Shown in pieces: positions 28,080-36,566 of a stretch of 64,000 nucleotides of DNA. A program made the translations under genes and the position numbers. The DNA is from Yinghuangia soli. GTDB lineage: Bacteria > Actinomycetota > Actinomycetes > Streptomycetales > Streptomycetaceae. The stretch's first letter is position 1. Every line of letters begins with the position of its first letter. The notes below the pieces were generated by a model. The model saw only the letters and a list, made by a program, of their open reading frames with translations. It had not been told where the DNA came from and made no database searches. The DNA is taken from NCBI RefSeq assembly GCF_021502675.1, contig NZ_JAKFHA010000016.1:127369-191368 (forward strand), given 5' to 3'.

Positions 28080-28939
28080 CCGACGCGCGGCACCTCTCCG
28101 CACGCCGCCCCGGCCAGGATGGCGTCCCGTGCGGCCAATGCCGCGGCCAGCAGCATCTCGTCCAGGACTATCTCGGCATCCAGGGTCGAGTCGTTGACGG
28201 GGATGCGGATACGGCGGTCGATCAGCGCGGTGACATGGGGCAACGCAGGCAGGGCGTGCCCGCCCATGCGGCCTAGGGCCGACAAGTAGTACTCGCCGCA
28301 GGTGTACTGGTCGAGATGCGGCGTCATGACGTCCAAGAGCCGCGACAGAGCCGTCGGCCCCGCATGCCGCAACCACAGCGGCGCCGCCTCCGCAGCGGTG
28401 CGGCCGGGCCACCGGAACGTGAGGTTGTAGAGCTGCGCGGCCTGCCGGAAGGTCAGCGGTCCGGCGTCCAGCAGCGCGCCGAAGATCTCGGGCGCGTACT
28501 TCAGCCGGCCGATCCCGACGGGCTTGGCGGCGAGCAGCTCGGCCGCGGCGGCCCTGTCGTACACAGGAGGCGTCGACGGCCGCCGCACATACGGCGAGTA
28601 CGCCCCACCGGTCAGCACCGCCGGCAGAGCCGCATGCTCGCGCCGGGCCGCGGACGAGAGCAACGCGGTCGCCAGAGCTTCGGCCAGAGCCGGCGACGCC
28701 GTCTCACCGGCCTGCGGGACGAGCAGCGGCAGCAGCTCCACCGCGGAGGCCCGCCAACGCCAGCAGGCCACTTGCGCGAATTCGGCACCGACGTTGCGGG
28801 TCCTCGGCGTGGCCAGCAAGCGCGCAGCGACCGCACAGGCCGCCTCTTCGCGCTCCTGCCGCACGAACAGGAAAGCCCACCGCCACCCGACGCCGCCCCC
28901 GCTCATCGGCTGCGGGTACGGTCGGCCCTTCGGACGCAT
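28076..28939 (-). CDS. HEAT-like hypothetical protein
   Basis: The 287-residue product is mostly helical, with paired amphipathic helices resembling HEAT repeats (AAVAARLLATPRTRNVGAEF-like and LLDVMTPHLDQYTCGEYYL units) and no catalytic motif. It may be truncated at its N-terminus: the start region (MRPKGRPYPQP) looks non-native and no ribosome site precedes ATG 28939 or the next ATG, 28906. Its stop codon lies inside the promoter of the merR gene downstream. Coding bias supports a real gene, but start and function are unsettled. Confidence 0.55.
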   Translation of the reverse strand: MRPKGRPYPQPMSGGGVGWRWAFLFVRQEREEAACAVAARLLATPRTRNVGAEFAQVACWRWRASAVELLPLLVPQAGETASPALAEALATALLSSAARREHAALPAVLTGGAYSPYVRRPSTPPVYDRAAAAELLAAKPVGIGRLKYAPEIFGALLDAGPLTFRQAAQLYNLTFRWPGRTAAEAAPLWLRHAGPTALSRLLDVMTPHLDQYTCGEYYLSALGRMGGHALPALPHVTALIDRRIRIPVNDSTLDAEIVLDEMLLAAALAARDAILAGAACGEVPRVG

Positions 28940-29041
28940 CTGTGTTCGGTCATGAGGGCGAGCCTGCCAGGGTGGCCGCCGGAACGGCCACTGAAAATCC
29001 CGTGCCGCCGGCCGCCCGTCGCCCCGATCCCGCGCCCAGGC

Positions 29042-30070
29042 TCAGCGCGGGCCGTACGTATGCAGGTAGAGCACCGTGCCGTTGCCGAGTTCGCGGCGGG
29101 TGTTCAGGTCCTTCAGGGCGGCCAAGGCCTTTGCCGTGTATACGGGTTCGAGGACCGGGCCGTCTGCTGCCGCGCTGGTGCGGACGAGTTGTTCGGCGGC
29201 CGGAGTGGGGTGGCCATAGCCGGGGCCGAGCCAGTCGCGGCGCAGGGTGACGTCCTCGGGCTGCAGGCCGGCGATGGTGAAGTTGCCGGTGCGTTTGCGG
29301 AGCAGGCGCGCGGTCTTGTTGGCCAGGCCCACGATGGTCTTCGCGTCCAGCGTGAGCTGGTCGTTGACCACGATGCCGAGGACGCGCGTGCGGAGACCGG
29401 CGAAGCGCAGGCCGAGAGCGAGACCGGCTGCTGTGCCGCCGCTGCCGACCGGGAGGACCACGTACGAGGGTTCCGGCAGGAGGCCGGCCGAGACCTGGGT
29501 GGCGATCTCCAGGCCGGCTTCGACGTATCCGAGCACGCCGACCGGCGAGGACCCGCCGGTCGGGAGGAGGTACGCGGGGCGGAACCGGCCCTCCCGGAAG
29601 GCACCGTGACGCATCATCAGCCAGGGCGCGGCGGCGTATGTCCGGGCCACGGTACGCGTGCGGTGTACGACGGCGCCGGACGCCTCCAGGCGTTCGAGCT
29701 GCAGGCGGACGTGGTCGTCGATCGGCTGGTCGACCAGCGCGAGGGCGCAGCCGAGGCCGTGCGCGCGGGCGTACCGGGCGGTGGCCAGGCCGTGGTTCGT
29801 GCCGAGGGCGCCGAAGGTGAGGATGGCCGGGGACCGCCGGGCGAGGGCGTCCGGGATGATCCATTCGAGCTTGCGGACCTTGTTGCCGCCGGCGATGTCG
29901 CCGTAGCCGCTTTCGTCCTTGATCCAGACGTCCGCGGGGCCGTCGGCCAGCCCGGGCAGCGGCGCGACGGGCGTCGGGCGCGTGCCGAGCGGTAGGTACG
30001 GGACTGCCTCGTCGAGGAACGCGTACCGCTCGTACAGCAGCGGAACTGCCTTCAGGGGTACGTCGGTCAC
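29042..30070 (-). CDS. PLP enzyme, D-cysteine desulfhydrase/ACC deaminase family
   Basis: The 342-residue product belongs to fold-type II PLP enzymes of the ACC deaminase/D-cysteine desulfhydrase group. The PLP lysine is Lys64 in GGNKVRKLEW. The phosphate-binding loop VGSGGTAAG occurs near residue 213. True ACC deaminases need a specific Tyr/Glu pair that I cannot confirm here, so D-cysteine or another amino-acid substrate is at least as likely. GTG 30070 overlaps the TGA of the upstream tetR gene (GTGA), so the two are coupled; earlier in-frame starts run antisense through that gene's coding region. Cytoplasmic. Confidence 0.85.
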   Translation of the reverse strand: MTDVPLKAVPLLYERYAFLDEAVPYLPLGTRPTPVAPLPGLADGPADVWIKDESGYGDIAGGNKVRKLEWIIPDALARRSPAILTFGALGTNHGLATARYARAHGLGCALALVDQPIDDHVRLQLERLEASGAVVHRTRTVARTYAAAPWLMMRHGAFREGRFRPAYLLPTGGSSPVGVLGYVEAGLEIATQVSAGLLPEPSYVVLPVGSGGTAAGLALGLRFAGLRTRVLGIVVNDQLTLDAKTIVGLANKTARLLRKRTGNFTIAGLQPEDVTLRRDWLGPGYGHPTPAAEQLVRTSAAADGPVLEPVYTAKALAALKDLNTRRELGNGTVLYLHTYGPR

Positions 30071-30687
30071 TGCGCGGTGCCACCTCCGCCTGCGGCGCAG
30101 ATTCCCCGTTCGAGGGTGCGCACGGTATTCGCGGCGGCCACGTGCCGCGGCATGGTCCCGCGCGCGGCCATCTCGGCGCCCGTGTAGACGAGCGCCCACA
30201 GCACGCCGCGTATCCACACCGGGTCCGCCTCGGGGTCGAACGCGCCTTCCGCCTGGCCGCGTTCGATGAGCGCGAGGACCTGGCGGTCGGTCGGATCGTC
30301 CTCTTCGTCCGGGAGCTGCTCGAAGATGTGCGGGTCGCCGAAGACGAAGACCAGGCGGTCGCCCGCCCCTACGAGCGCGGTGGCCAGGCGGCGCATGGCG
30401 TCGAGTGCGGGGCCCTGGTCGATGGCCGCTTCTTCGAGCGCCTGCGCCATGTGGGCCAGCGAGTCCTCGACGGCTGCGGACACCAGTTCGTCGCGGTCCG
30501 GGAAGTAGCGGTGCAGGGTGCTGCGGCCGACCTCTGCCGCCTGCGCGATGTCCGCGAGGGTCGCCCGCCGGTTGCGGGCCAGGACCTCGGCGGCGGCGTC
30601 GAGGATCGCGCGCCGGGTGCGGCCGCGGGTTCCGGATTCGGGCCGGGCGTCGCCGCGCGTATCGGGGCCGGGTGGGGTGGTGCGCAC
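30067..30687 (-). CDS. TetR-family regulator
   Basis: The 206-residue product has a TetR DNA-binding domain at about residues 22-68 (ATLADIAQAAEVGRSTLHRYF) and a helical ligand domain behind it. It overlaps the PLP enzyme gene downstream (GTGA) and is divergent from an ABC half-exporter, with an 18-bp palindrome in the intergenic region. It probably represses itself, the enzyme and possibly the exporter. The GTG at 30687 is the only sensible start; the N-terminal 20 residues are Pro/Arg-rich. Ligand unknown. Confidence 0.88.
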   Translation of the reverse strand: MRTTPPGPDTRGDARPESGTRGRTRRAILDAAAEVLARNRRATLADIAQAAEVGRSTLHRYFPDRDELVSAAVEDSLAHMAQALEEAAIDQGPALDAMRRLATALVGAGDRLVFVFGDPHIFEQLPDEEDDPTDRQVLALIERGQAEGAFDPEADPVWIRGVLWALVYTGAEMAARGTMPRHVAAANTVRTLERGICAAGGGGTAQ

Positions 30688-30738
30688 GTTCCGAAGATAG
30701 CAGCCCGCTTCCCGTAATGAGACTTGCCAGATTCTTAG

Positions 30739-30756
30739 TGGGACATTAGTGTCCCA
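30739..30756. promoter_or_regulatory. Putative TetR operator
   Basis: TGGGACA (30739-30745) and TGTCCCA (30750-30756) form a perfect inverted repeat around TTAG, lying in the AT-richer stretch between the divergent tetR and ABC exporter genes. Size and position fit a TetR operator. The A-run after it could also make it part of a terminator, but no gene on either strand ends there. Confidence 0.5.
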
Positions 30757-30860
30757 AAAAGCGGCAGTGAAGACTCATTGCGCCGCCTGCCCGCCTCCGG
30801 GCCTGCCGGACCTTGCCGAACCATGCCGCACCTTCCGGTGCCTTCCCGCGCCTTCCCGAT

Positions 30861-32711
30861 ATGTGCCGTTCCCAGCCGAAGGGTCGCCCCCTCGTGCCCA
30901 ATCTCCGCCTTCTCTGGTCCTTCGTCCGCCCGCACCGCCGCACGCTTCTGCTCGGACTGGTGCTCGGGCTCTTCGTCACCGCCACCACCCTCGCCAGTCC
31001 GCTGGCCACCAAGTGGGTCCTCGACGGGCTCGCCGACTCGCGTCCGATCGCCCCCGCGGTCGCCGTGCTGGCCGGCCTGCTCGTGCTCGGCTCGGCGGTC
31101 CAGGCGTACCAGTGGATCCTGCTCGGCCGCATGGGCGAGCAGGTCGTCCGGGATGCCCGCAGTTCGATGGTCCGCCGCCTGCTGCGCCTGCGGGTGGGCG
31201 AGCTGACCGGCCGCTCCAGCGGCGAGCTGGTCGCCCGGGTCACCTCGGACACCGTGCTCATCCGCGAGGCGGCCGCCTCCAGCCTCGCGCAACTGCTCAA
31301 CGGCATCGTGGGGTTGGTCGGCGCGCTCGTGCTCATGGCGTTCCTCGACCTCGTGCTGTTCGCGACGACCGTCGGCGCGCTGACGGTGGTCGCGGTGATC
31401 GTCGCGGTCCTCATGCCGCGCATGGCCAAGGCGCAGGCGGCCGCACAGGAGTCGGTCGGCCGCCTCGGCGCGGCCCTCGACGGCGCGTTGCGCGCCATCC
31501 GCACGGTCAAGTCGGCCCGCGCCGAGGAGCGCGAGTCGCAGCGCATCGAGGCCGAGGCCGACGCATCCGCCCGGCACAGCGTGCGCGCGGTCCGCATCAC
31601 GGCCGCGGTCTGGACGATCACGCTGGCCGGCGTGCAGCTCGCGATCCTGCTGATCCTGGCGATCGGCGCCTACCGGGTGGACAGCGGCGCCCTGTCCGTG
31701 TCCAGCCTGGTCGCCTTCATCCTGTACGCCTTCCAACTCGTCGAACCGGCCACCGAACTCGCCCAGGTCTTCTCGCAGTTGCAGTCCGGCATCGCGGCGG
31801 CGACGCGCATCCGGCAACTGGACGAGCTGGAGGTCGAGGAGCACGGAGCGGACCCCTTGGGGGAGCCGCGGCACAAGGCCGCCCCCGAGTCGGGCGCACC
31901 GCTCCCGGCGCCCGCCCCCGCGTACCGCCACGCCGACGTCCCGGCGCTCTCCTTCCACGACGTCACCGCACGGTACGGCCCCGAGGCGCCAGCCGCGCTC
32001 GACGGCGTGACCTTCGCGATCCCGCGTACCGGCCATACGGCGATCGTCGGCCCGTCCGGGGCGGGCAAGACCACGCTCTTCTCGCTCATGCTGGAGTTCC
32101 TGCCCGCCGACACCGGCGAACTGCGCCTGGACGGACGACCGTTGGCGCACTGGCCGGCGTACGAGGCGCGCCGCCGCATCGCCTACGTCGAGCAGGACAC
32201 CCCGCTCGTGCCCGGCACGCTCGCCGACAACCTGCGCTACATGCGCCCGGCCGCCACCGACGACGACCTGTGGGACGCCTTGCGCGCGGTACGCCTCGAC
32301 GAGCGCGCCAAGGCCTTCCCCGACGGCCTCGACACCGTCCTCGCGGACACCGCCGTATCCGGCGGAGAGCGCCAACGCATCGCCATCGCCCGGGCGTTCG
32401 TCGCCGACCCGCAGATCCTGCTGCTCGACGAGGCCACCGCGCAGCTCGACGGGCTCACCGAAGCGGCCGTCCAGGACTTCATCCGGGAACGCGCCCGGCA
32501 CGCGGCCGTCGTCACCATCGCGCACCGCCTGTCGACCGTGGTCGAGGCCGACCGCATCGTCGTCCTCGAACTCGGCCGCTGCCGCGCCATCGGCACCCAC
32601 GCCGAACTCGTCGAGAACGACACCCTCTACCGCGACATGGTCACCGCCCTGCGGGTGAGCTCCGCCATCGGCGACGTCTCCCGCGAGACCCCCAGCCACG
32701 CCCGCGCGTAG
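30861..32711 (+). CDS. ABC-type half-exporter (membrane and ATPase domains fused)
   Basis: The product of about 616 residues has six membrane segments (to about residue 310) followed by a nucleotide-binding domain, the layout of a type-IV (B-family) multidrug or lipid half-exporter. Motifs are intact: Walker A GPSGAGKTT, Q-loop YVEQDT, signature VSGGERQRIAIARAF, Walker B ILLLDEATAQLD and the H-loop IAHRLS. It would work as a homodimer. A Pro/Ala-rich linker (about 330-370) joins the two halves. Start: ATG 30861, or GTG 30894. It is divergent from tetR/PLP-enzyme genes. Substrate unknown. Confidence 0.9.
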   Translation: MCRSQPKGRPLVPNLRLLWSFVRPHRRTLLLGLVLGLFVTATTLASPLATKWVLDGLADSRPIAPAVAVLAGLLVLGSAVQAYQWILLGRMGEQVVRDARSSMVRRLLRLRVGELTGRSSGELVARVTSDTVLIREAAASSLAQLLNGIVGLVGALVLMAFLDLVLFATTVGALTVVAVIVAVLMPRMAKAQAAAQESVGRLGAALDGALRAIRTVKSARAEERESQRIEAEADASARHSVRAVRITAAVWTITLAGVQLAILLILAIGAYRVDSGALSVSSLVAFILYAFQLVEPATELAQVFSQLQSGIAAATRIRQLDELEVEEHGADPLGEPRHKAAPESGAPLPAPAPAYRHADVPALSFHDVTARYGPEAPAALDGVTFAIPRTGHTAIVGPSGAGKTTLFSLMLEFLPADTGELRLDGRPLAHWPAYEARRRIAYVEQDTPLVPGTLADNLRYMRPAATDDDLWDALRAVRLDERAKAFPDGLDTVLADTAVSGGERQRIAIARAFVADPQILLLDEATAQLDGLTEAAVQDFIRERARHAAVVTIAHRLSTVVEADRIVVLELGRCRAIGTHAELVENDTLYRDMVTALRVSSAIGDVSRETPSHARA

Positions 32712-32795
32712 CGGGCCGACACGGGTGGCGGCCCTGGTGGCCGGTCCTGGGCGCCGTCACCCGTTCAGGGCTATTTGCCGCAACCCGCGACGAAT

Positions 32796-32827
32796 CCGCC
32801 CCCGGCATGGGACCCTGCCGGGGGCGG
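32796..32827 (+). terminator. Hairpin between the ABC exporter and the molybdenum hydroxylase
   Basis: A perfect 12-bp stem (32796-32807 with 32816-32827) with an 8-base loop lies 84 bases after the exporter stop. It suggests that the hydroxylase genes form a separate transcript. Confidence 0.55.
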
Positions 32828-32873
32828 CGTCCGGACGGCGGCCGCCCACCGGCCGTCGGCGAAGGGGGACCCG

Positions 32874-35186
32874 ATGGGGGCTCAAGGGCATGCGCACGAC
32901 ATGGACCGGCGGCGCTTCCTCGGCTACGTCCTCGCCGCGCCCGTCCTGACCGCCGCCGCACGACTCGGCGCCGACCTCGCCGCACCCGAACAGGCCGCTG
33001 CCGCAGTGCCGTCGCTGCCCGGACCCGCCGAGATCCTGAACCTCAACGACATGCTCACCGTCGCCGCCCTGCCCACCGCGGGCCTGATCGGCGTACAGCT
33101 CCACCCCGACGGCACCGCGTCCTTCGCGCTGCCGCGCGCCGAAGTGGGCCAGGGCATCACCACGTCCAGCGCGATGCTGATCGCCGAGGAACTCGACCTG
33201 CCGCTCGACCGGATCCGCGTCACGCTCGCCGACGCCCGCCCCGAACTGCTGTTCAACCAGCTGACCGGCGGGTCCAACACCACCATCTCGACCTACCTGC
33301 CCATCCGGGTCGCCGCGGCGACCGCGCGCGGCCGCCTGCTCGCCGCCGCCGCGGCCGCGTTCGGCGAACCCGTCACGGCGCTCACCACCCGTCTCGGGGT
33401 GGTCACGTCCGCGGCCGGACGGACCGCGACGTACGCCGAACTTGCCGTCGCCGCAGCCAGTCGGACGACCCTGCAGGTGGCCGTCGAGCTCAAGCCCGCG
33501 CGCGACTTCGCCGTCATCGGCACTCCGCGCAACCGCATCGACGCACGTGCCGCGGTCACCGGGCGCAAGCAGTACGCCATGGACCTCCAGGTCCCGGGCG
33601 CCCTTCCGGCCATGATCTGCCGCCCGCCGACCATCAACGGCACCGTGCGGTCCGTTGCCAACCTCGCCGCGGTGCGCGCGATGCCCGGCATCACCGACGT
33701 CGCGGTCGTCTCCACGGGCGTCGCGGTCCGCGGCCGCACCTTCGGCCAGTGCATCGACGCGGTCCGGGCCCTGCAGGTCGCCTGGGGCCCGGGCACCGCC
33801 GAAGGCGCCTCGGACGCGACCGTGCGCGAAGAGCTACGCCGCGCCGAACTCCCGCTCGTCGTACCTCCCTTGCCGATCCTGACCAAGGCCGTGGACGTCC
33901 GCTTCACCTTCCCGTTCGCCGGGAACAGCGCGCTGGAGACCAACTGCGCCATCGCGGACGTACGCGCCGACCGCGCCGAGGTGTGGGGTTCGCTGAAGTC
34001 GCCGATCGTCGCCCAGGAGCAGATCGCGCTGCGCCTCGGACTCCCGGTCTCCGCTGTGCAGGTGCATGTCGTCGACGGGGGAGGGTCGTTCGGCCGCAAG
34101 CTCTTCTCCGACGCCGCACTGGAAGCCGCCGAGGTCTCCAAGGCGATGGGCAAGCCGGTCAAACTCATGTGGCACCGCGCCGACGACGTACGCCAGGGCC
34201 GCACCCACCCCATGTCCACCTCCCGCGTCCGCGCCACGCACTCGCTCGGCCAAGTGCTCAGCTATGAGCAGCGCCACACCTCGGTCGCCACCGACTTCGG
34301 GCACGGCCTCGGCGAGGTCATCACCGCGACCGCCGCGCAACTCCCGGTCGGGGGTCTTGCGTTCTCCGAGACCATCTTCGTGCTCACCCAGGAGACGCCG
34401 TACAACTTCGGCGTCGTCACCCAGCTGCTCAGCGAGGTCGACAAGGGCTTCAACACCGGCAGCATGCGCAACATCTACTCGCCCAACGTGCGGTGCGCGC
34501 AGGAGCTGGTGGTCGACCGCATCGCCGCCGACATGGGCAAGGACCCCTACCGGTTCCGCCGCGACTTCCTCAAGGACGCCCGGGCCCGCGCGGTCCTCGA
34601 CAAGGCCGCCGAACTCGGCCAATGGGGCCGCGCGATGCCGGCCGGCACCGCGCAGGGCATCGCGCTGCACCCCGAGTACCACTCGGTCGCCGCCGTCCTC
34701 GTGGAGATCGACTGCCGCCCGCAGACCACCGGGCGCACGATCCCGAACGCCGTCACCGGGCCGCGCGTCACCAAGGCCGTCTGCGCGGTGGACGTCGGGC
34801 TCGCGGTCAACCCGCGCGGCCTCGAAGCCCAGATGATGGGCGGCATCATGGACGGCATCGCGCTCGCCCTCACCTCCAGCCTGCACCTGAAGGACGGTGC
34901 CTTCCTGGAGGCCAGCTGGGACAACTACTTCTACACCCGGCAGTGGAACACCCCTGCCGAACTGGAGGTGTTCGTGATGCCGCCGACCACCGGCGAACCC
35001 GGCGGCGCGGGGGAGCTGGCCGTGGCGAGCGCGATGGCGGCAGTGGCCTGCGCGTACCGCCGGGCCACCGGGACCATGCCGACCACGTTCCCGATCAACC
35101 ACGACGCCCCGCTCGCGTTCGAACCCAAGCCGACCGTGCCGCCGGTGCCCGCCTCGCCCACCGACGGCCTCGACCGCGCGTACTGA
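32874..35186 (+). CDS. Molybdenum hydroxylase large subunit, Tat-exported
   Basis: The 770-residue product is the molybdopterin-binding subunit of a xanthine-oxidase-family hydroxylase of the isoquinoline 1-oxidoreductase (IorB) type. It begins with a twin-arginine signal (DRRRFLGYVLAAPVL), so the folded enzyme is probably exported. Cofactor-binding stretches are visible: EVGQGITT near 100, GGSNTTI near 140, GGGSFGRKLF near 402, and the catalytic Glu714 in GGAGELAV. ATG 32874 has GAAGGGGG upstream. The 2Fe-2S subunit gene lies 24 bp downstream. No FAD subunit or XdhC-type chaperone gene is adjacent. Substrate unknown; an aldehyde or N-heterocycle is typical. Confidence 0.9.
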   Translation: MGAQGHAHDMDRRRFLGYVLAAPVLTAAARLGADLAAPEQAAAAVPSLPGPAEILNLNDMLTVAALPTAGLIGVQLHPDGTASFALPRAEVGQGITTSSAMLIAEELDLPLDRIRVTLADARPELLFNQLTGGSNTTISTYLPIRVAAATARGRLLAAAAAAFGEPVTALTTRLGVVTSAAGRTATYAELAVAAASRTTLQVAVELKPARDFAVIGTPRNRIDARAAVTGRKQYAMDLQVPGALPAMICRPPTINGTVRSVANLAAVRAMPGITDVAVVSTGVAVRGRTFGQCIDAVRALQVAWGPGTAEGASDATVREELRRAELPLVVPPLPILTKAVDVRFTFPFAGNSALETNCAIADVRADRAEVWGSLKSPIVAQEQIALRLGLPVSAVQVHVVDGGGSFGRKLFSDAALEAAEVSKAMGKPVKLMWHRADDVRQGRTHPMSTSRVRATHSLGQVLSYEQRHTSVATDFGHGLGEVITATAAQLPVGGLAFSETIFVLTQETPYNFGVVTQLLSEVDKGFNTGSMRNIYSPNVRCAQELVVDRIAADMGKDPYRFRRDFLKDARARAVLDKAAELGQWGRAMPAGTAQGIALHPEYHSVAAVLVEIDCRPQTTGRTIPNAVTGPRVTKAVCAVDVGLAVNPRGLEAQMMGGIMDGIALALTSSLHLKDGAFLEASWDNYFYTRQWNTPAELEVFVMPPTTGEPGGAGELAVASAMAAVACAYRRATGTMPTTFPINHDAPLAFEPKPTVPPVPASPTDGLDRAY

Positions 35187-35210
35187 CGGCCCCTACCGAC
35201 GGAGAACGCG

Positions 35211-35687
35211 ATGCCCCAGCACACCTTCCGGCTCAACGGCGAAGAGGTCACGGTCGACATCGAGGACGACGTACGCCTGCTGTGGGTGCTGCGCGACGTC
35301 CTCGGCGTCACCGGCCCCAAGTACGGCTGCGGCATCGGCGTCTGCCAGGCGTGCACCAGCCACATCAACGGCAAGGCCTTCAACCCGTGCTCGGTCCGCG
35401 TCGCCGACCTCGGCCCGGACGACGAAGTCACCACCATCGAGGGCCTCCCCGCGACCGTCGGCCGCGAACTGCACCCCATGCAGGAAGCCTGGCTCGAACA
35501 CGACGTCGCCCAGTGCGGCTACTGCCAGCCCGGCCAGATCATGGCCGCCGTCGCCAAGGTCCGCCAGGCCCGCGCGGCCGGCCACGAGATCGGCGACGCC
35601 GACCTCGACGAGATCCGCAACATCTGCCGCTGCGGCACCTACTTCCGCATCCGCGAAGCGATCCGCGCCGCCGCGACCCGCTTTTAG
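35211..35687 (+). CDS. 2Fe-2S subunit of the molybdenum hydroxylase
   Basis: The 158-residue product carries both iron-sulfur clusters of the enzyme: a plant-type ferredoxin cluster (Cys40, 45, 48 and 60) and a four-helix-bundle cluster (Cys102, 105, 139 and 141). All eight cysteines are present. It matches IorA/CoxS-type small subunits in length. It has no signal peptide and would be carried across the membrane with the Tat-targeted large subunit, as known for such pairs. ATG 35211 follows ACGGAGAACGCG. Its TAG stop lies in a 16-bp palindrome shared with the convergent methyltransferase gene. Confidence 0.93.
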   Translation: MPQHTFRLNGEEVTVDIEDDVRLLWVLRDVLGVTGPKYGCGIGVCQACTSHINGKAFNPCSVRVADLGPDDEVTTIEGLPATVGRELHPMQEAWLEHDVAQCGYCQPGQIMAAVAKVRQARAAGHEIGDADLDEIRNICRCGTYFRIREAIRAAATRF

Positions 35688-35700
35688 CGCCGCGGCGCTA
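35685..35700. terminator. 16-bp palindrome holding both convergent stop codons
   Basis: TAGCGCCGCGGCGCTA is a perfect palindrome. Its first triplet is the TAG of the 2Fe-2S subunit gene and its last three bases are the TAG of the convergent methyltransferase gene. A CTTTT run precedes it on the plus strand. It is a compact candidate bidirectional terminator. Confidence 0.5.
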
Positions 35701-36516
35701 GGCCGTCGCGGCGACCAGGATCGAAGTGAACGGCAGCACCGTCCGGCCGTCCGGGGAGACGTGCATGCAGAGCAGGTCGGTCAGCGTCTCGGTGTACGCC
35801 GCGACCGCATCGGGCCCCTTCCCGGCCACCGCGGGGCCCCACGGCAGCGCGGCCAGCTGACCCGGCGCGAACGCCGCCAGCGGCGGCAGCGCCACCTCCG
35901 CACTCACCTCGCGCGACGACACGCCCGCGAACCCCGCCGACCGCAGCGCGGCGGTCAACTGCCGTGCCGAGCAGGCGAAGGCCGCATCGAACGACTCCGC
36001 GACCACCGACCCGGCGACCGCCTCGATGGCCAGCCGCTGCGCCAGGAAGAACGGCGAACGGTCCAGCGTCGCCCACACCGTCAGCACGACCCGGCCACCC
36101 GGCCGCAGCACCCGCTTCACCTCGCCCAGTGCCGCCTCCAGGTCCGCGAAGAACTGCGCACCCTGCTGGGCCACCACCGCATCGAACTCGTCGTCCTCGT
36201 ACGGCAGTTTCTCGGCCGCCGCCTGCTGCCAGCGCACCTCGGCGGCATCCGGCCCGGCCCCGGCGAACCCGGCGGCCACCGCCAGCATTCCCGGGTTCAC
36301 GTCCACACCCGCGACATGCCCGTCCGGACCGACCGCCGCGGCCGCGGCCCGCGCCACGAAGCCCGTGCCGCAGGCCAGATCCAGCACCGCCGACCCGCGC
36401 GCAAGCCCCGCGGCCTCGACCGCAGCCGCCACGAACGGCGCCATGATCGCCGCCACGTGCTCCTCGTACCGCCGCGGCGCGTCCGCCCCCACCTGGAAAC
36501 CCGGTTCAGCACCCAT
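35698..36516 (-). CDS. SAM-dependent methyltransferase
   Basis: The 272-residue product has a class-I Rossmann methyltransferase core. Motif I is LDLACGTGFVARAA near residue 46, followed by the acidic VAGVDVNPGML strand end, LPYEDDEFDAVVAQQG (motif II) and LRPGGRVVLTVWA (motif III). It most resembles the UbiE/demethylmenaquinone-type (Methyltransf_11) family; the substrate cannot be told. ATG 36516 lies 5 bases after TACAGT, a possible -10, so the transcript may be leaderless. Its stop is in the palindrome shared with the 2Fe-2S subunit gene. Confidence 0.87.
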   Translation of the reverse strand: MGAEPGFQVGADAPRRYEEHVAAIMAPFVAAAVEAAGLARGSAVLDLACGTGFVARAAAAAVGPDGHVAGVDVNPGMLAVAAGFAGAGPDAAEVRWQQAAAEKLPYEDDEFDAVVAQQGAQFFADLEAALGEVKRVLRPGGRVVLTVWATLDRSPFFLAQRLAIEAVAGSVVAESFDAAFACSARQLTAALRSAGFAGVSSREVSAEVALPPLAAFAPGQLAALPWGPAVAGKGPDAVAAYTETLTDLLCMHVSPDGRTVLPFTSILVAATA

Positions 36517-36566
36517 AACGGCACTGTACGGCGGACCGCGCCGATCCGAGACCGGCGCCGCGCGGC

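Noticed and set aside
16477..30687. A genomic island or prophage in the accessory half
   Set aside because: Base composition and codon bias do not change, there is no integrase, transposase or tRNA boundary, and no flanking direct repeats were seen.
30739..30760. An intrinsic terminator (stem plus A-run)
   Set aside because: No gene on either strand ends near it; it lies between divergent starts, so an operator is the better reading.
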